Of a DNA stretch of 27,733 bases, positions 18,110-27,733 are shown one piece after another. The stretch comes from Apostichopus parvimensis (lineage: Eukaryota; Echinodermata; Holothuroidea; Aspidochirotida; Stichopodidae): contig KN882967.1 of the NCBI GenBank assembly GCA_000934455.1, positions 133,415 to 161,147 of the forward strand, given 5' to 3'. The position numbers and the translations under genes were made by a program. Position 1 is the first letter of the stretch; the number at the start of each line of letters is the position of its first letter. The notes below the pieces were generated by a model that saw only the letters and a list, made by a program, of their open reading frames with translations, made no database searches and was not told where the DNA came from.

Positions 18110-20808
18110 ACTAAGTGGGTTAAATTAAATATATATGATACTATTGTATGCTTCTAAGTGTCCAGTTAGTCAACTGGAGGAAAAACTCCCTCACGTTGTT
18201 AACATATAGAAAACAACATCAAAAGGGTTCATATGGGTTTTTGTTGTGCCAACATAAAGTGATAAAGAACAAATTTATGTCATATTTATTAACCTAATTC
18301 GTAAGACAGCAGGGTGTGTAATGGCCTAATCATCACTGAAAATGCATCTTTTCTATACATGTATCAGAAATGTAGGCTCTTGATTCAGGTACTGTTGAAA
18401 TTATTGGTAAAAGTACTTTACTAATGTCATCAAGTAAAAAACTTAAACGTCAAGATTGTTCCTCTTATTGTAATGATTAGAATACACTGTGCCCCCAGAT
18501 ACTTCCATTGCCATGGTTACTAACATAAAAGCAAAGAACTCTTCCATTTGTGCTAGTTTTCAGCTAATTTACCAAACATACAAAGTATCATTCACAATTC
18601 GATTGCAACAGATCATGATAACGACACCACAATTAACTCCTGTTTGTTTCTTTTGCTAAAAAATCTGCGAGTAAGGGGATAAGATTAATTTCTTTCACAT
18701 GTCTCACTTAGTTTGACCTCGGTTGACCATGGTTAACCTTTATATCATGTGTAAGCAACCAACCAAATACTGATAAAGATTAAAACATTTTCTAGATTAG
18801 GAATGGTGAACAGTTGAAGCTAATGAGCTCATTTTATAATGGGACCATTCTTGATTCAAGGCATAGTGCTAATTGATGGTCATTATCTCTGTGAGGGTGT
18901 TTATCTACTAACATGTAAATGAATCAAGAAGATGAGTGGTTCCTCCACCCCCCCTCTCCCCCCACCCCCCAACCAACAATTTTATCAGTTACATCACTTT
19001 AAGTGAATCATTTCCTTGCAGCAAAATTAGGAAAAGTCACACATTTCTGAACTAGACAGTGAAGTCCTGGAAAAACGACAAGAGAAAAAGGTAAAATACT
19101 GAAGAAAGGTGTTTCATAATTGAAGTTAGTCCCCTATGTAAGTTATAGCTCACTTATTTAAAAAAAAAACAGATTTAAGTATAAATATATAACATATGAC
19201 CTTCAGATGCAGTCCTTAGTGATTAAGCAGCTTGTAATTGGTGTATTTATCTGTAGGCTTTAATAAACTCCTATAATTAGCCCACATTTCATGCCAGATC
19301 TCATCTCATTCATTGCCCTTGAACATTAATGTGTAGAACGTGGCCCAAGTATGTTAATAAGTAATGAATGTCACTTTCAAGATATCCTTGATTCTTTTTC
19401 TCTAGAGAGACAAAAGCCTTTAGCGGAAAAATATCGAGTCTAAATTGATCGGCTCTATTTTTAGGACGCACTGATATTTGGTGATAGTAAAATACAGAAT
19501 GATATCTCAAAAAAGCATGCCGCCTCTGTCCTCAGAGGAATTGTGCAGTTCTCACAAGATCTAATAACATCCTCACTGGAAATATTCATCATTTGTAAAT
19601 TTTCCGAAGTAAATCTGAATCAAATGGTTTTGGTCGCTATGAGATGGAGTTGAAATTCTCTCTTGGAAAAGCAGGCTTTGTTCCGCTTTTTCCCCTTTTA
19701 ATCTCTCTCGTGATATCCATAGATAAATTTCAAAGAAATAATTATTTCCAAAGGCCAAGGTTGGCTCATATATGAATCACCTTATACTACCACAACAACC
19801 CCCTCTCCTCTCCTCCAACACTCCCATCCTGTTAACTGCTTACAATGTTCCACAATAGATGTTATTTTCATGTAAGGTTACTCGCATACACTGGTCTTAA
19901 AACATTACAATCAACTCAAATGTAATGAAGTTTTTCTCTTTTATTAAGTTTTATTAATCTATCCTTAAGATATGTGTTTTACTGGAAGGGCTGGTTGGGG
20001 GAGGGGTTATGGGGGGGGGCTGGAGGGAAGGGGCTGGGTGAAGTGGGGTATGGCAGGAACAGCTCTTGTGCAAGCTCCATGGGTTATATTCTGTACGTAT
20101 AGTTTTAGACCATGTAACGCCTTAATACATCCCTGTTTACTCCTAAGAATGTATGTGTTTTTCAGTTACTGTGACACAAGGCAGCGTATGTTCCCTAATG
20201 GTCAGTGCATTACTCTATGTGTGTTATTCTATTGCGATCTTTGTTTCTACACAGGTGGAACATTCTGTCTGTGTCCAAATGTTTTTATTGTGTTTTACTG
20301 TGTATGCCTTCGTAAAGCGGGCGTACCATTATGTGGTGCCCTTAATAATTCCGTTATATATTTGCATCTGGTATAAAACATCTCTGCATTTAACATGGCA
20401 TATTTCTGCGTAAAATCAATTGCCATAAGATCCCCTCTGTGCTGCTGGTTGATGTGGCATATGTTTTAGTTTTTCGGTTGTTCATTTTGATGTTGTTTAA
20501 CCTGCGAATGTATGCGTGTTTGTATGTGTATATGTATGTATGTATGTATTTATGTGTGTGCCACACTTTTGCTTGGGTACGTTGTTTCAGTGACCATGCA
20601 GGTGCTAGCTATTGGCTCCTTACTAGGCTTCCTTTGTCATGAAATATCTGTACATACCAAAAGTATTGGACATGTAAAGATTAAGAAATGTACATGATGT
20701 GTGAAATATGAATATGAATAATTTGTACAGAAGTCAGAAAAAAAGCCAAAAAGGCATTTTATATTAACTGAGTGTACAGCAATGTGTATGTTAGGTACAC
20801 TGCAAAAT

Positions 20809-20814
20809 AATAAA
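20809..20814 (+). terminator. distal poly(A) signal
   Basis: AATAAA within an AATAATAAA cluster, followed 20-60 bases later by TTGTTTTTACTTTTTTTGC and a further T/GT-rich stretch, a typical downstream element. It would give a 3.3 kb 3' untranslated region for LRIG. Confidence 0.5.
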
Positions 20815-20830
20815 AAAAATCAAAATGAAT

Positions 20831-21625
20831 ATGTTGTTTTTACTTTTTTTGCTGTTTTTTATCTTGTTGTAACTTTTATTGGGCAACATTTTGTAACTAC
20901 TAATCCAACCTTCCTGTGAAAGGTAATATGACAATTAAATCAGAAGACATACTAGAAGATCGAACAGAGATTCAGAACCAGGTATGAAATATATTGCAAC
21001 TATCAAGTAAATTTGATTGAAAAAAAAACAGAAAACAGTTGCATGAAAGTATTCGATTTCACTGGGCTGGTTAAGTAGAATTTAGTAAGTGGAGGAGGGG
21101 AGGGGTTCTTAATAAAGAGATGCCATCCCTCTCACAAGGCCGCCCCCCCCCCTACTGCCCAATAATCAACCTCACACTTTGTATATAAGGTGATGCTATA
21201 GTGATACAATATGCCATTAGTAAGGTTTTCTGTAAACAATTTGAATACACATGGCATGCACAATATAAGTGAACCTGATGTCTTAGGACACAAATTTAAA
21301 AAGGAAACCAGGGACACATGTACCACACCCAGTCTGTTTCAGGTCCTTGCTCAATGCAAAACTGTGTGGAGGATCAAATTAATGAACCAATATTTTCACA
21401 ATGGATAGGGGAACCAATATTGCTGTAATTTATTCAGGTATTGTGTAAGATATATTTTGTTCTTTTACCACTCCCCCATTCTACCATTCTGGTGAAGAAC
21501 TTCAAAAGTGTCCGTTTTTTTGGCAAAACTAAATTACAGGGAAAGAAAATTTCGTTAAAAAGTGTTCATTTAGTAGAAAAGAAACATTTCTGTACTGGAA
21601 TTTGTAGTACAGAATGCATAGATAC
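20831..21625. other. intergenic, nothing recognised
   Basis: AT-rich sequence with a C-run at about 21144-21152 and short purine-rich tracts. Small open frames exist on both strands but lack splice context, homology or domain patterns I know. Confidence 0.6.
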
Positions 21626-21905
21626 CGGTGCTGTGGACGAGTGGATAAAGGCGGTGACATTTATAGCAATGAAGCTTAGCAATCAGGAGGTACAGGGCTC
21701 GAAATCCGGCCGGGTCAAGGTGGGTTTTTCATCTAAGTGCAAGCTATGATTTTCCCATCTGAAATGACTTTCTAAATTGAAAACATTCCAAATTTGTGCT
21801 AAAAATGTTGAATTGGAAGCCACCCGACATGTAAGTTGTAATTCATACGCCCTTGTGGGTTTCTCCCACATTTGTGGTCGCTTAAGCGTTGTAAATGTAA
21901 ATGCT
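21626..21905 (+). mobile_element. tRNA-Ser-derived SINE
   Basis: The left part mimics a class II tRNA. TGGACGAGTGGATAAAGGCG at 21634-21653 differs at three or four positions from the D-arm/A-box region of a eukaryotic tRNA-Ser (GTGGCCGAGTGGTTAAGGCG type), and GGCTCGAAATCC at 21696-21707 is a diverged B box at the right distance. Decayed stems and the attached non-tRNA body (about 21720-21890) show it is a SINE, not a tRNA gene. The 3' end GTCGCTTAAGCGTTGTAAATG plus a repeated GTAAATG resembles tails shared with L2/CR1-like LINEs, followed by an ATT-rich simple repeat at 21905-21966. It is transcribed from an internal RNA polymerase III promoter in principle; the copy looks old. Confidence 0.7.
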
Positions 21906-21966
21906 GATTATTATAATTTATTATTATAATATTATTAATTTAATATTATTATTTTAATTATTATTA
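21905..21966. repeat. ATT-rich low-complexity tract after SINE
   Basis: About 60 bases made almost only of A and T with irregular ATT/TTA units, directly after the SINE tail. Such microsatellites are common SINE 3' tails or insertion sites. Confidence 0.75.
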
Positions 21967-22808
21967 GAGGACCGATTTTGTCAAAAAGCTTTGGGGATAT
22001 CTTTGTGGTATGCATCCTCTAATCAAAGTCACCTGTCCCAAAGCCCATCGAAAACCTTTCTAAAGGGCGCCATTGCTTCAAATCAGGACGTTGTTCACAA
22101 TTTTTACATGGTTGTTGCAACAGATCAGGACGGTGTTAACGATATTTACATGGTTGCACGAATTTTCGCGTTCCATATCCACATAAATAATATCTGATAT
22201 GTATGTACGTACGTGAAGTAAACTTTGTGGTGACAATACTAAAGTGCGCCAAGAAGGCAACCGGTTGTAAACAGTGTGTTCGCGTAAGCCTAGTACAGTA
22301 TACAGGAAGATGCTGACCTGATATGACCGGGGTTAATATAAGTGCACAGCCTAACCAACGAAAACAGGTGATGATGTGGAATTTAAAGCCTACGATATCG
22401 TAGCCCAGTTTGAATGCTGTAACTTAAGTTGCCAAGTTCGAAAGAGAATCTTCCATTTTGCATCGCTTGAGGTATTTGATTTCATAATGTTGTTTTATAT
22501 GTCATGTTGCTATGCTATTGAATATTAACTGGCTTAATTAAGACTGGCCTTAACCAACAGTTAACCTTGGCAATATCAACTGTTCAGCATCAATTGAAGT
22601 AGGCCTAGCCTATTCCTAACTTATCCTAGGCCTCTTAAGTTGCAGTCGGTTTGCCAAAGTAGTGAAGTCGAGGGACAACAGCATACAAATGGTAGGCCTG
22701 TCACTCACACAAAGCTTCAGTCAAAGCCAAAGTAATGTTTGATTTCTTTTGGAGTAGGCCTATGAAATTTGGTATAGTATTATTATAGTCAGTATTGCGA
22801 AATTCGGA
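21967..22808. other. intergenic, repeat-derived looking
   Basis: Besides the 42-bp duplication listed separately, this stretch carries four AGGCCT words at 22601, 22628, 22694 and 22756. No coding sequence is recognised on either strand. Confidence 0.55.
22082..22163 (+). repeat. 42-bp imperfect tandem duplication
   Basis: ATCAGGACGTTGTTCACAAT at 22082 recurs as ATCAGGACGGTGTTAACGAT at 22124, with TTTACATGGTTG shared at the end of both units. The period is 42 bp, a multiple of three, so both copies are open in one frame, but I see no gene around them. Confidence 0.75.
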
Positions 22809-23247
22809 ACACTGCGAATTTCGGACACCCCTAAGAAATGCACGATTTCAACATGACAACCTACAGGAAGAGCCAAATTTCACCAAAAAGTACGAAGCTA
22901 CAGTTATTTTCTCTCCAAAATGACCCGTGTGCAAGTTAATACTTACATATTTGTCAATAAAATGACGGAGATCTATGAAGTCTGCTATAATTACTGAAAG
23001 AGCAACTGCGCCACCAATTTTATCACCAGCGCCACACTGTGGGACTCTAGCAAAGAAATACCAGTTCCACAATCACAAGAATCTTCTTGGAATACAACGT
23101 GAAAACAGTTTGCAGGAAAGAAAGTTTGGCCGTGTATCGTAATATAACACACTTCTCCAACCATATCAAGTATATTTTCAGGTGATTTATACCAGAAGAT
23201 CTAGTTTTGGGGTGTTTTAAGGCTTAGGTGTCCGAAATTCGAAGTGT
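22809..23247. mobile_element. MITE-like element with terminal inverted repeats
   Basis: Left end 22815-22835 contains CGAATTTCGGACACCCC then TAAG. Right end 23223-23241 is CTTAGGTGTCCGAAATTCG. They are reverse complements except for two bases missing on the right, and complementarity continues outward through ACACT/AGTGT, giving arms of about 26 bp. The element is about 440 bp with no transposase frame, so it fits a non-autonomous DNA transposon mobilised in trans. A minus-strand frame of 74 codons fills much of the inside but resembles nothing I know. I could not define a target-site duplication, so the superfamily is unknown. Confidence 0.65.
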
Positions 23248-25100
23248 GCATGCTACTAGTAAGGGCAATAATGTTTTTTTAAAGGCTAGCCTAACATTAA
23301 TAACAGTAATGTGGATCTCAAGGATTTTGCTCTGTGGTTTTGTTCTATTCTTTAGCTAGGCCTATATGATTCCATCAATTGCTTCACCAAATTTGGCTGT
23401 AAATGGAAATTATTCCTTGCTTCGAGCAGTTTTGACTAAGGACCTGTTTAAATATAGAAACTTGAAAGGTTAAATTTCCAAAACTTTGCGCATGCATTGA
23501 AGTTAACTGTATAATTTGGCTTAAAGTGCCAAATAATTCACAAAATTGTATCAAAATGCAAAACTGATGTTCCCATGTTTCACTGTGGCAATTTTGGTCC
23601 CTTTCATTAAGGCTTTCTAGATGACAGTTTCAACTGAAAAAGTGATTACAATTTGATTTAAACACATGGGAACTACAATATCTATCAGTGCAGCTACATA
23701 AACACAGTACGTGAACTTAGGGGACTCACAGAGATACGGTATACCACCATAACTATAGCCTATTGGATAGAATATCCTACCTTTGTCGGAAAACACCTCT
23801 CTGCAAAGGAATAGGCTCAGTCACAGTGAAGTAATTAGGCTACCCTAACTTAGTCCTTATTTTTAATTTGAAAATATTGCAGCTTTATATATGATTTTTA
23901 TAATATTGCCAATGTTCAGTGAGCCTTCATTTCTGGCGTGGAGACATAGACGCATTGGTGATAGAGCCTATGTTGATAATTTACTATTGGCTGTGTAATT
24001 GGAGATTAATTCATGAAAATGACACAGTCCACTATGCCTCCATTCTGGGGTCGATGCTCCGTTGCAGTCGCAGTAAAGGTTTCATCCTGAGGTTTATTTT
24101 GAGAACTAACACAATGTTATGTAGAAACAAAGACTAGTGAGAATAATATCATGTTGTGTGAGAGTTTGCATCAAAACTTTACTTGATAATTTAAAGTTGA
24201 CCGTTTGTATAGAGAATATCATGTAAAATATGTATTAGGCCACCGAGCTCCTTCCTAGTGTGGAAGCACGGTCCCATGATCAGCCAAGCCTTAGAAGTTC
24301 TGATCCGTGAGTACTGCAAAAGAGAAAGGGGAGAATGCCAAATCAGTGTAGCGCAACAATTTCAACGATTGAAGGAAAGAAAAGAAATTGAGAGTGCTTT
24401 TGGTATATATAACAAAACGCTGAAAATTTTGTTTGTATGGTCTGTTGATCATAGCCTTACTACTACCAGTCATTGATTTGCTTTAAAGTTCTGCAAATAA
24501 GCTTCACCTATCTAGGCCTATAGGCTTATAATCTACAAAACACATCCTGGCTTGTTTTGTTTGATTAAAGTGTTAAAAGAATATTAAAGACTGAAGGCAG
24601 AGACCATTAACAGTGCATTACCTCTTGTACTGTGGTAACTAAGGGGTGGCTGATGAGAAAGATCACCATTTTAAAGTGAAAGTGTCAGTGTCTGCATTGA
24701 TCTTTAATCAGTGGAATGGAGTAGTATGAGTTGTAGCTTTTCTAATTGAACTTTTTGATATATAGAAAGTGGTCATTCATTTGTTCAGGCTAAAATTTGG
24801 TTCCCCCCAGTTTTGTTAGGTTTTATGAATGTGCAAGATGTTGCAACAGTGGACATGGCCTACTGTACTAGCCTATTTGTGTCGATAGATGTGCTAGGCG
24901 GAAGCCTAGGCCTAGCAAAAGTATTGTGTCAATTGCATATATGTGATTACTGCTCATGTGTAAGTTACAGTATCTAGCCCCTTAGCATAGGTCTATCACA
25001 TGTAAGAAATGTACTAGCCTAACTTACATAGCCAAGGGAGATCTAGGATAGTAACAGGAATGCCAGTGGCTAGCCCAGAACCCATCCTGAGGGCCGCTAC
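23248..25100. other. intergenic, no gene recognised
   Basis: Single-copy-looking AT-rich sequence with AGGCCT words at 23358, 24514 and 24908. Two inverted CCAAT pentamers (ATTGG at 23954 and 23986) lie 32 bases apart. A frame of 72 codons from 24258 has a GTGAGT donor-like site at 24307 but no matching acceptor or family. A non-coding first exon or promoter of the downstream gene could lie here, but I cannot place it. Confidence 0.5.
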
Positions 25101-25190
25101 TTGTCATGCATAATGTAATACAGTAAACAAGTCAATGGTCATGCAGTAGCTAATTACTGCATGCATTACATTATGTTGCCTCCATGACAA
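25101..25190. repeat. nested palindrome
   Basis: Three nested pairs can be read. TTGTCATG 25101-25108 pairs with CATGACAA 25183-25190. CATAATGTAAT 25109-25119 pairs with ATTACATTATG 25165-25175. CATGCAGTA 25140-25148 pairs with TACTGCATG 25155-25163 around a 6-nt loop. The outer two left arms are contiguous, while their right partners are separated by 7 bases (25176-25182). The outer edges also share GGCC (25092-25095 and 25194-25197 region). It could be a small foldback transposon remnant or a cruciform-forming site. Confidence 0.7.
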
Positions 25191-25197
25191 AAGGCCT

Positions 25198-27538
25198 CCA
25201 CTCTCCAGACTACAGTGTAGCAGTAGCTCTAAGCATTACCTCTAGGCTTTTAATAGCAGACGACTACAGTGTAGTTGGTATAATTTTAAGGGACCTCAAA
25301 TCAATGCACTGTGCAAGTTTGCTCGTTAAATTAATTTTTTCAAAGTTACCAGTGAAAAGATTTCCTCATTTCTGATGATTTGTACCACCAGGTACTTCTC
25401 CTCCCCTTCCCTTCTTTATAGTCAAGAAAAGAGACTGGTGAAGTATTGAGGTTGCTCTCCAATCCTTCTGATTGTAATCTTAAATACTGTAGCCCATCTC
25501 TGCAGCAATATTACATTTCTACATTAATGGTAGGGTTTTGAACAGGGGTGGCCTTGAAGCTAAGTAGTAGTACACATACGCAAGGCTTCAGCGAAGCATA
25601 GTACTATGGTTGCTTTAAAGCTATTAAGAGAGTGGCAGTTATGCACATGCATCCAACCAATGCATATTGTATGTACTATATGTATGAACCAGACTGCACA
25701 CATGTGTACAGTGCAAGGAGTCTACAGTAAAGACAACTAATTCTACGTAGATGTACAGGGAATAATTTATCCAGTATCACAAAGGTGCTATGCAAAATGG
25801 ACAACTTGATTTTCAAATGCAAAGATGTATATAGCATCTTTTGTACATGTATAGAAACTATTCAAACCAAAGTATTTTTATAGGAGACAAAATTCAGAGC
25901 CTCAAAAAATGCTACACAATTTGAAAACCAATTTATTCCCTGCTGTATAATATTTTCAAACCACTGAACCAGAGAGACAGTTCTTGTTTTGTTGAGTAGA
26001 ATGATAAAGTCATAACAAAGAATAAAATGCAGTATATTTTAAACAGGGGATTTGACAACACACCAGGGTTATAATTACTCCTGATTGATATTTTATACAA
26101 GTATTGAATACAGAGAGAATATAGGGAAAAACATGTTTGGCACCCTGAAAATGAATATATATATGGTGTACATAAAAGGAAGGCATAAGGTAGCCTACCC
26201 CCCCCCCCACCCCACCCATCCTCTCCTTCCCCTAAAAATTACAACATTTACAGAAGGTTTTATAATACAATGGTGCAATGGTGGTACATCAACCTTGTGA
26301 TTAATATTTCGGTATGATGCAACTAAAGTGCAACAAACTAAGGAATCACCCTTGGAAGGCCAAATTTGGGGTTTGGCAAAATGAAGGGAGGGAAGGAGTG
26401 AGGGAGGGAGGGCGATTGGAGGAGGAAGCCAACAGGATTTTGCATGAATGTTATAAAATGTGTTCAACATCCTCAAAAGTGGATGCTTTATATTGCAAAA
26501 TCTTTTATTCATTTTTTTATCCCCAAAAAGAAATCTCAGGGGGACCATGTAATTTTAGCCTTCCTTGCTTACACCCTTATCACCTCCACCATATCTTTTT
26601 ACATCCATGTTGAAAGGATTGAAATATTTTTAGTGTTTATATTCCGACTGATTCAGTCATATCAGCGAATATGACGAGATAGTGATAAATTTGCCTCAAG
26701 CTACATACTGAGTTAGTACAGTGCCTGTTCAGTTACAGTAGTTCCATTTCCTTCCTATACTTGCAAGATATAGATTGTCGTTCTGATTTGACCCATCGTC
26801 GTCTACATTCTTTCATCCTACCAGCATCTTAATGGGTGCTGATAGATCGTACCACTCCTGAGAGTACGCTAACCTGTATCTACCCTGTGAGCGGAAGGAA
26901 GCAATCCAATTGTACTCGATACTTTTCTTGTAAGGGCACTTTTGACATGCCCGCATATTTATTTTTAATAATATGGCTCTCTTTGTAGATTATAACAATG
27001 TCTGATTGTTAGGTGACTCTCACTGGTAGGTGATGCTTTACTGGGTGGGAGAATTACCTTAATCAATTAACAGATGAATTGGGGGGGGGCATGGTGTTTT
27101 CAAAATTAATCCATTGTTTGACTCACTGTACTGTTATGTCTGTGAGTACATTTCTGTGGGTACTGTTGCGTCTATGAGCACACCAAAGGCTCAGGTGGGT
27201 GGTTGCGTTTACGACCATATGGGCTGATGCGAGGTGCGGGATGTGAAGGTGATCACAAATCGTACATTAAATAATGGCAGAAATGGAACTTTAGGTCATA
27301 GCTTCTTGCATGTATCTGTGTTTTGTAGTATAGGTTTACACTCAACTAACCAAAGAGAATTTGATTGTTTTTGACTGAAATAAGGAGTGAAGTAAATGGA
27401 CATTATCTCTGTACTATTCTTCCTGTTTTTGTTTTTGTTTTTTTACAGCTGTGTAGTTTTATCAGCAAATATTTTACTTAATAGTCTACTTAATTTTGAT
27501 CACTTTCATATTGTTTTTCCGATTCTTCTCTTCGACAG
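25198..27538. other. intergenic or SLC35E3 first intron
   Basis: The direct repeat GACTACAGTGTAG occurs at 25208-25220 and 25262-25274. A TA-rich stretch lies at 26151-26164, a C-run near 26200-26210, a GGGA-rich tract at 26383-26412, a 7-bp hairpin GTCATAT...ATATGAC at 26656-26675 and a 20-bp imperfect direct repeat at 27131/27163. The right end (27513-27538) is a good acceptor, so at least the right part may be an intron following a non-coding exon. No coding gene is recognised. Confidence 0.5.

Positions 27539-27733
<195 letters not shown>

Larger units (their letters stand above)
17537..20830 (+). other. LRIG 3' untranslated region (candidate)
   Basis: AT-rich sequence after the stop codon with no further convincing coding frame. 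Two AATAAA signals stand out, at 18104-18109 and 20809-20814. The stretch 20170-20700 is U- and GU-rich on the + strand, including a TATG repeat near 20524-20550, with one TGTACATA at 20649-20656 that fits the Pumilio UGUANAUA site. An inverted repeat TTCTTGATTCA/TGAATCAAGAA spans 18848-18930 and an 18-nt quasi-palindrome sits at 18721-18738. Hydrophobic small frames near 20153-20413 are what U-rich sequence yields when translated. The true 3' end needs cDNA; the distal end is an inference. Confidence 0.5.

Noticed and set aside
20153..20413. Hydrophobic 86-codon frame that could look like a small membrane protein
   Set aside because: The region is U-rich; such sequence encodes Phe, Val, Leu and Cys in any frame. 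There is no homology or splice context and it sits in the likely LRIG 3' UTR.
22848..23072. 74-codon minus-strand frame inside the MITE-like element as a transposase remnant
   Set aside because: Too short, with no DDE/D-type or DNA-binding pattern I recognise.
24258..24476. 72-codon frame with a GTGAGT site, as a coding exon
   Set aside because: No acceptor, partner exon or known domain; better left as unassigned.

Overview
The window is animal nuclear DNA. Short GC-richer coding blocks with GT-AG borders sit in long AT-rich introns full of homopolymer and simple-sequence tracts. One interrupted gene fills the left two thirds and the first exon of a second gene lies at the right edge; both read on the + strand. 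Proteins, intron style and repeats suggest a marine invertebrate deuterostome. An echinoderm is my best guess, but nothing in the sequence proves the species.

Region 1 (1 to about 2285): end of an intron or upstream DNA in which I see no exon. Region 2 (2286-17536): twelve coding exons of an LRIG gene (leucine-rich repeats and immunoglobulin-like domains). Joined, they give one open frame of 1026 residues plus a stop, with no frameshift or internal stop. In order they encode about 13 leucine-rich repeats, a cysteine-rich LRR C-cap, three Ig domains, one membrane helix and a cytoplasmic tail of about 333 residues. The signal peptide, LRR N-cap and roughly the first two repeats are missing and must lie left of the window. 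Residue numbers below count the first complete codon (2287) as 1. Region 3 (17537 to about 20830): 3' untranslated region, with a proximal and a distal candidate poly(A) signal. Region 4 (about 20831-27538): intergenic or first-intron DNA with a tRNA-Ser-derived SINE, a roughly 440 bp inverted-repeat element that looks like a MITE, a 42 bp tandem duplication, a nested palindrome and a local excess of the word AGGCCT. Region 5 (27539-27733): the first coding exon of SLC35E3, a drug/metabolite-transporter-superfamily membrane protein, cut by the window edge.

LRIG proteins are cell-surface modulators of receptor tyrosine kinase and BMP signalling. SLC35E3 is an orphan nucleotide-sugar-transporter-like protein. 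No functional link is evident; they are tandem neighbours. I found no convincing new gene system. The items most worth checking are the MITE-like element, the SINE, the intronic hairpin cluster, the nested palindrome and the short linear motifs in the LRIG tail.
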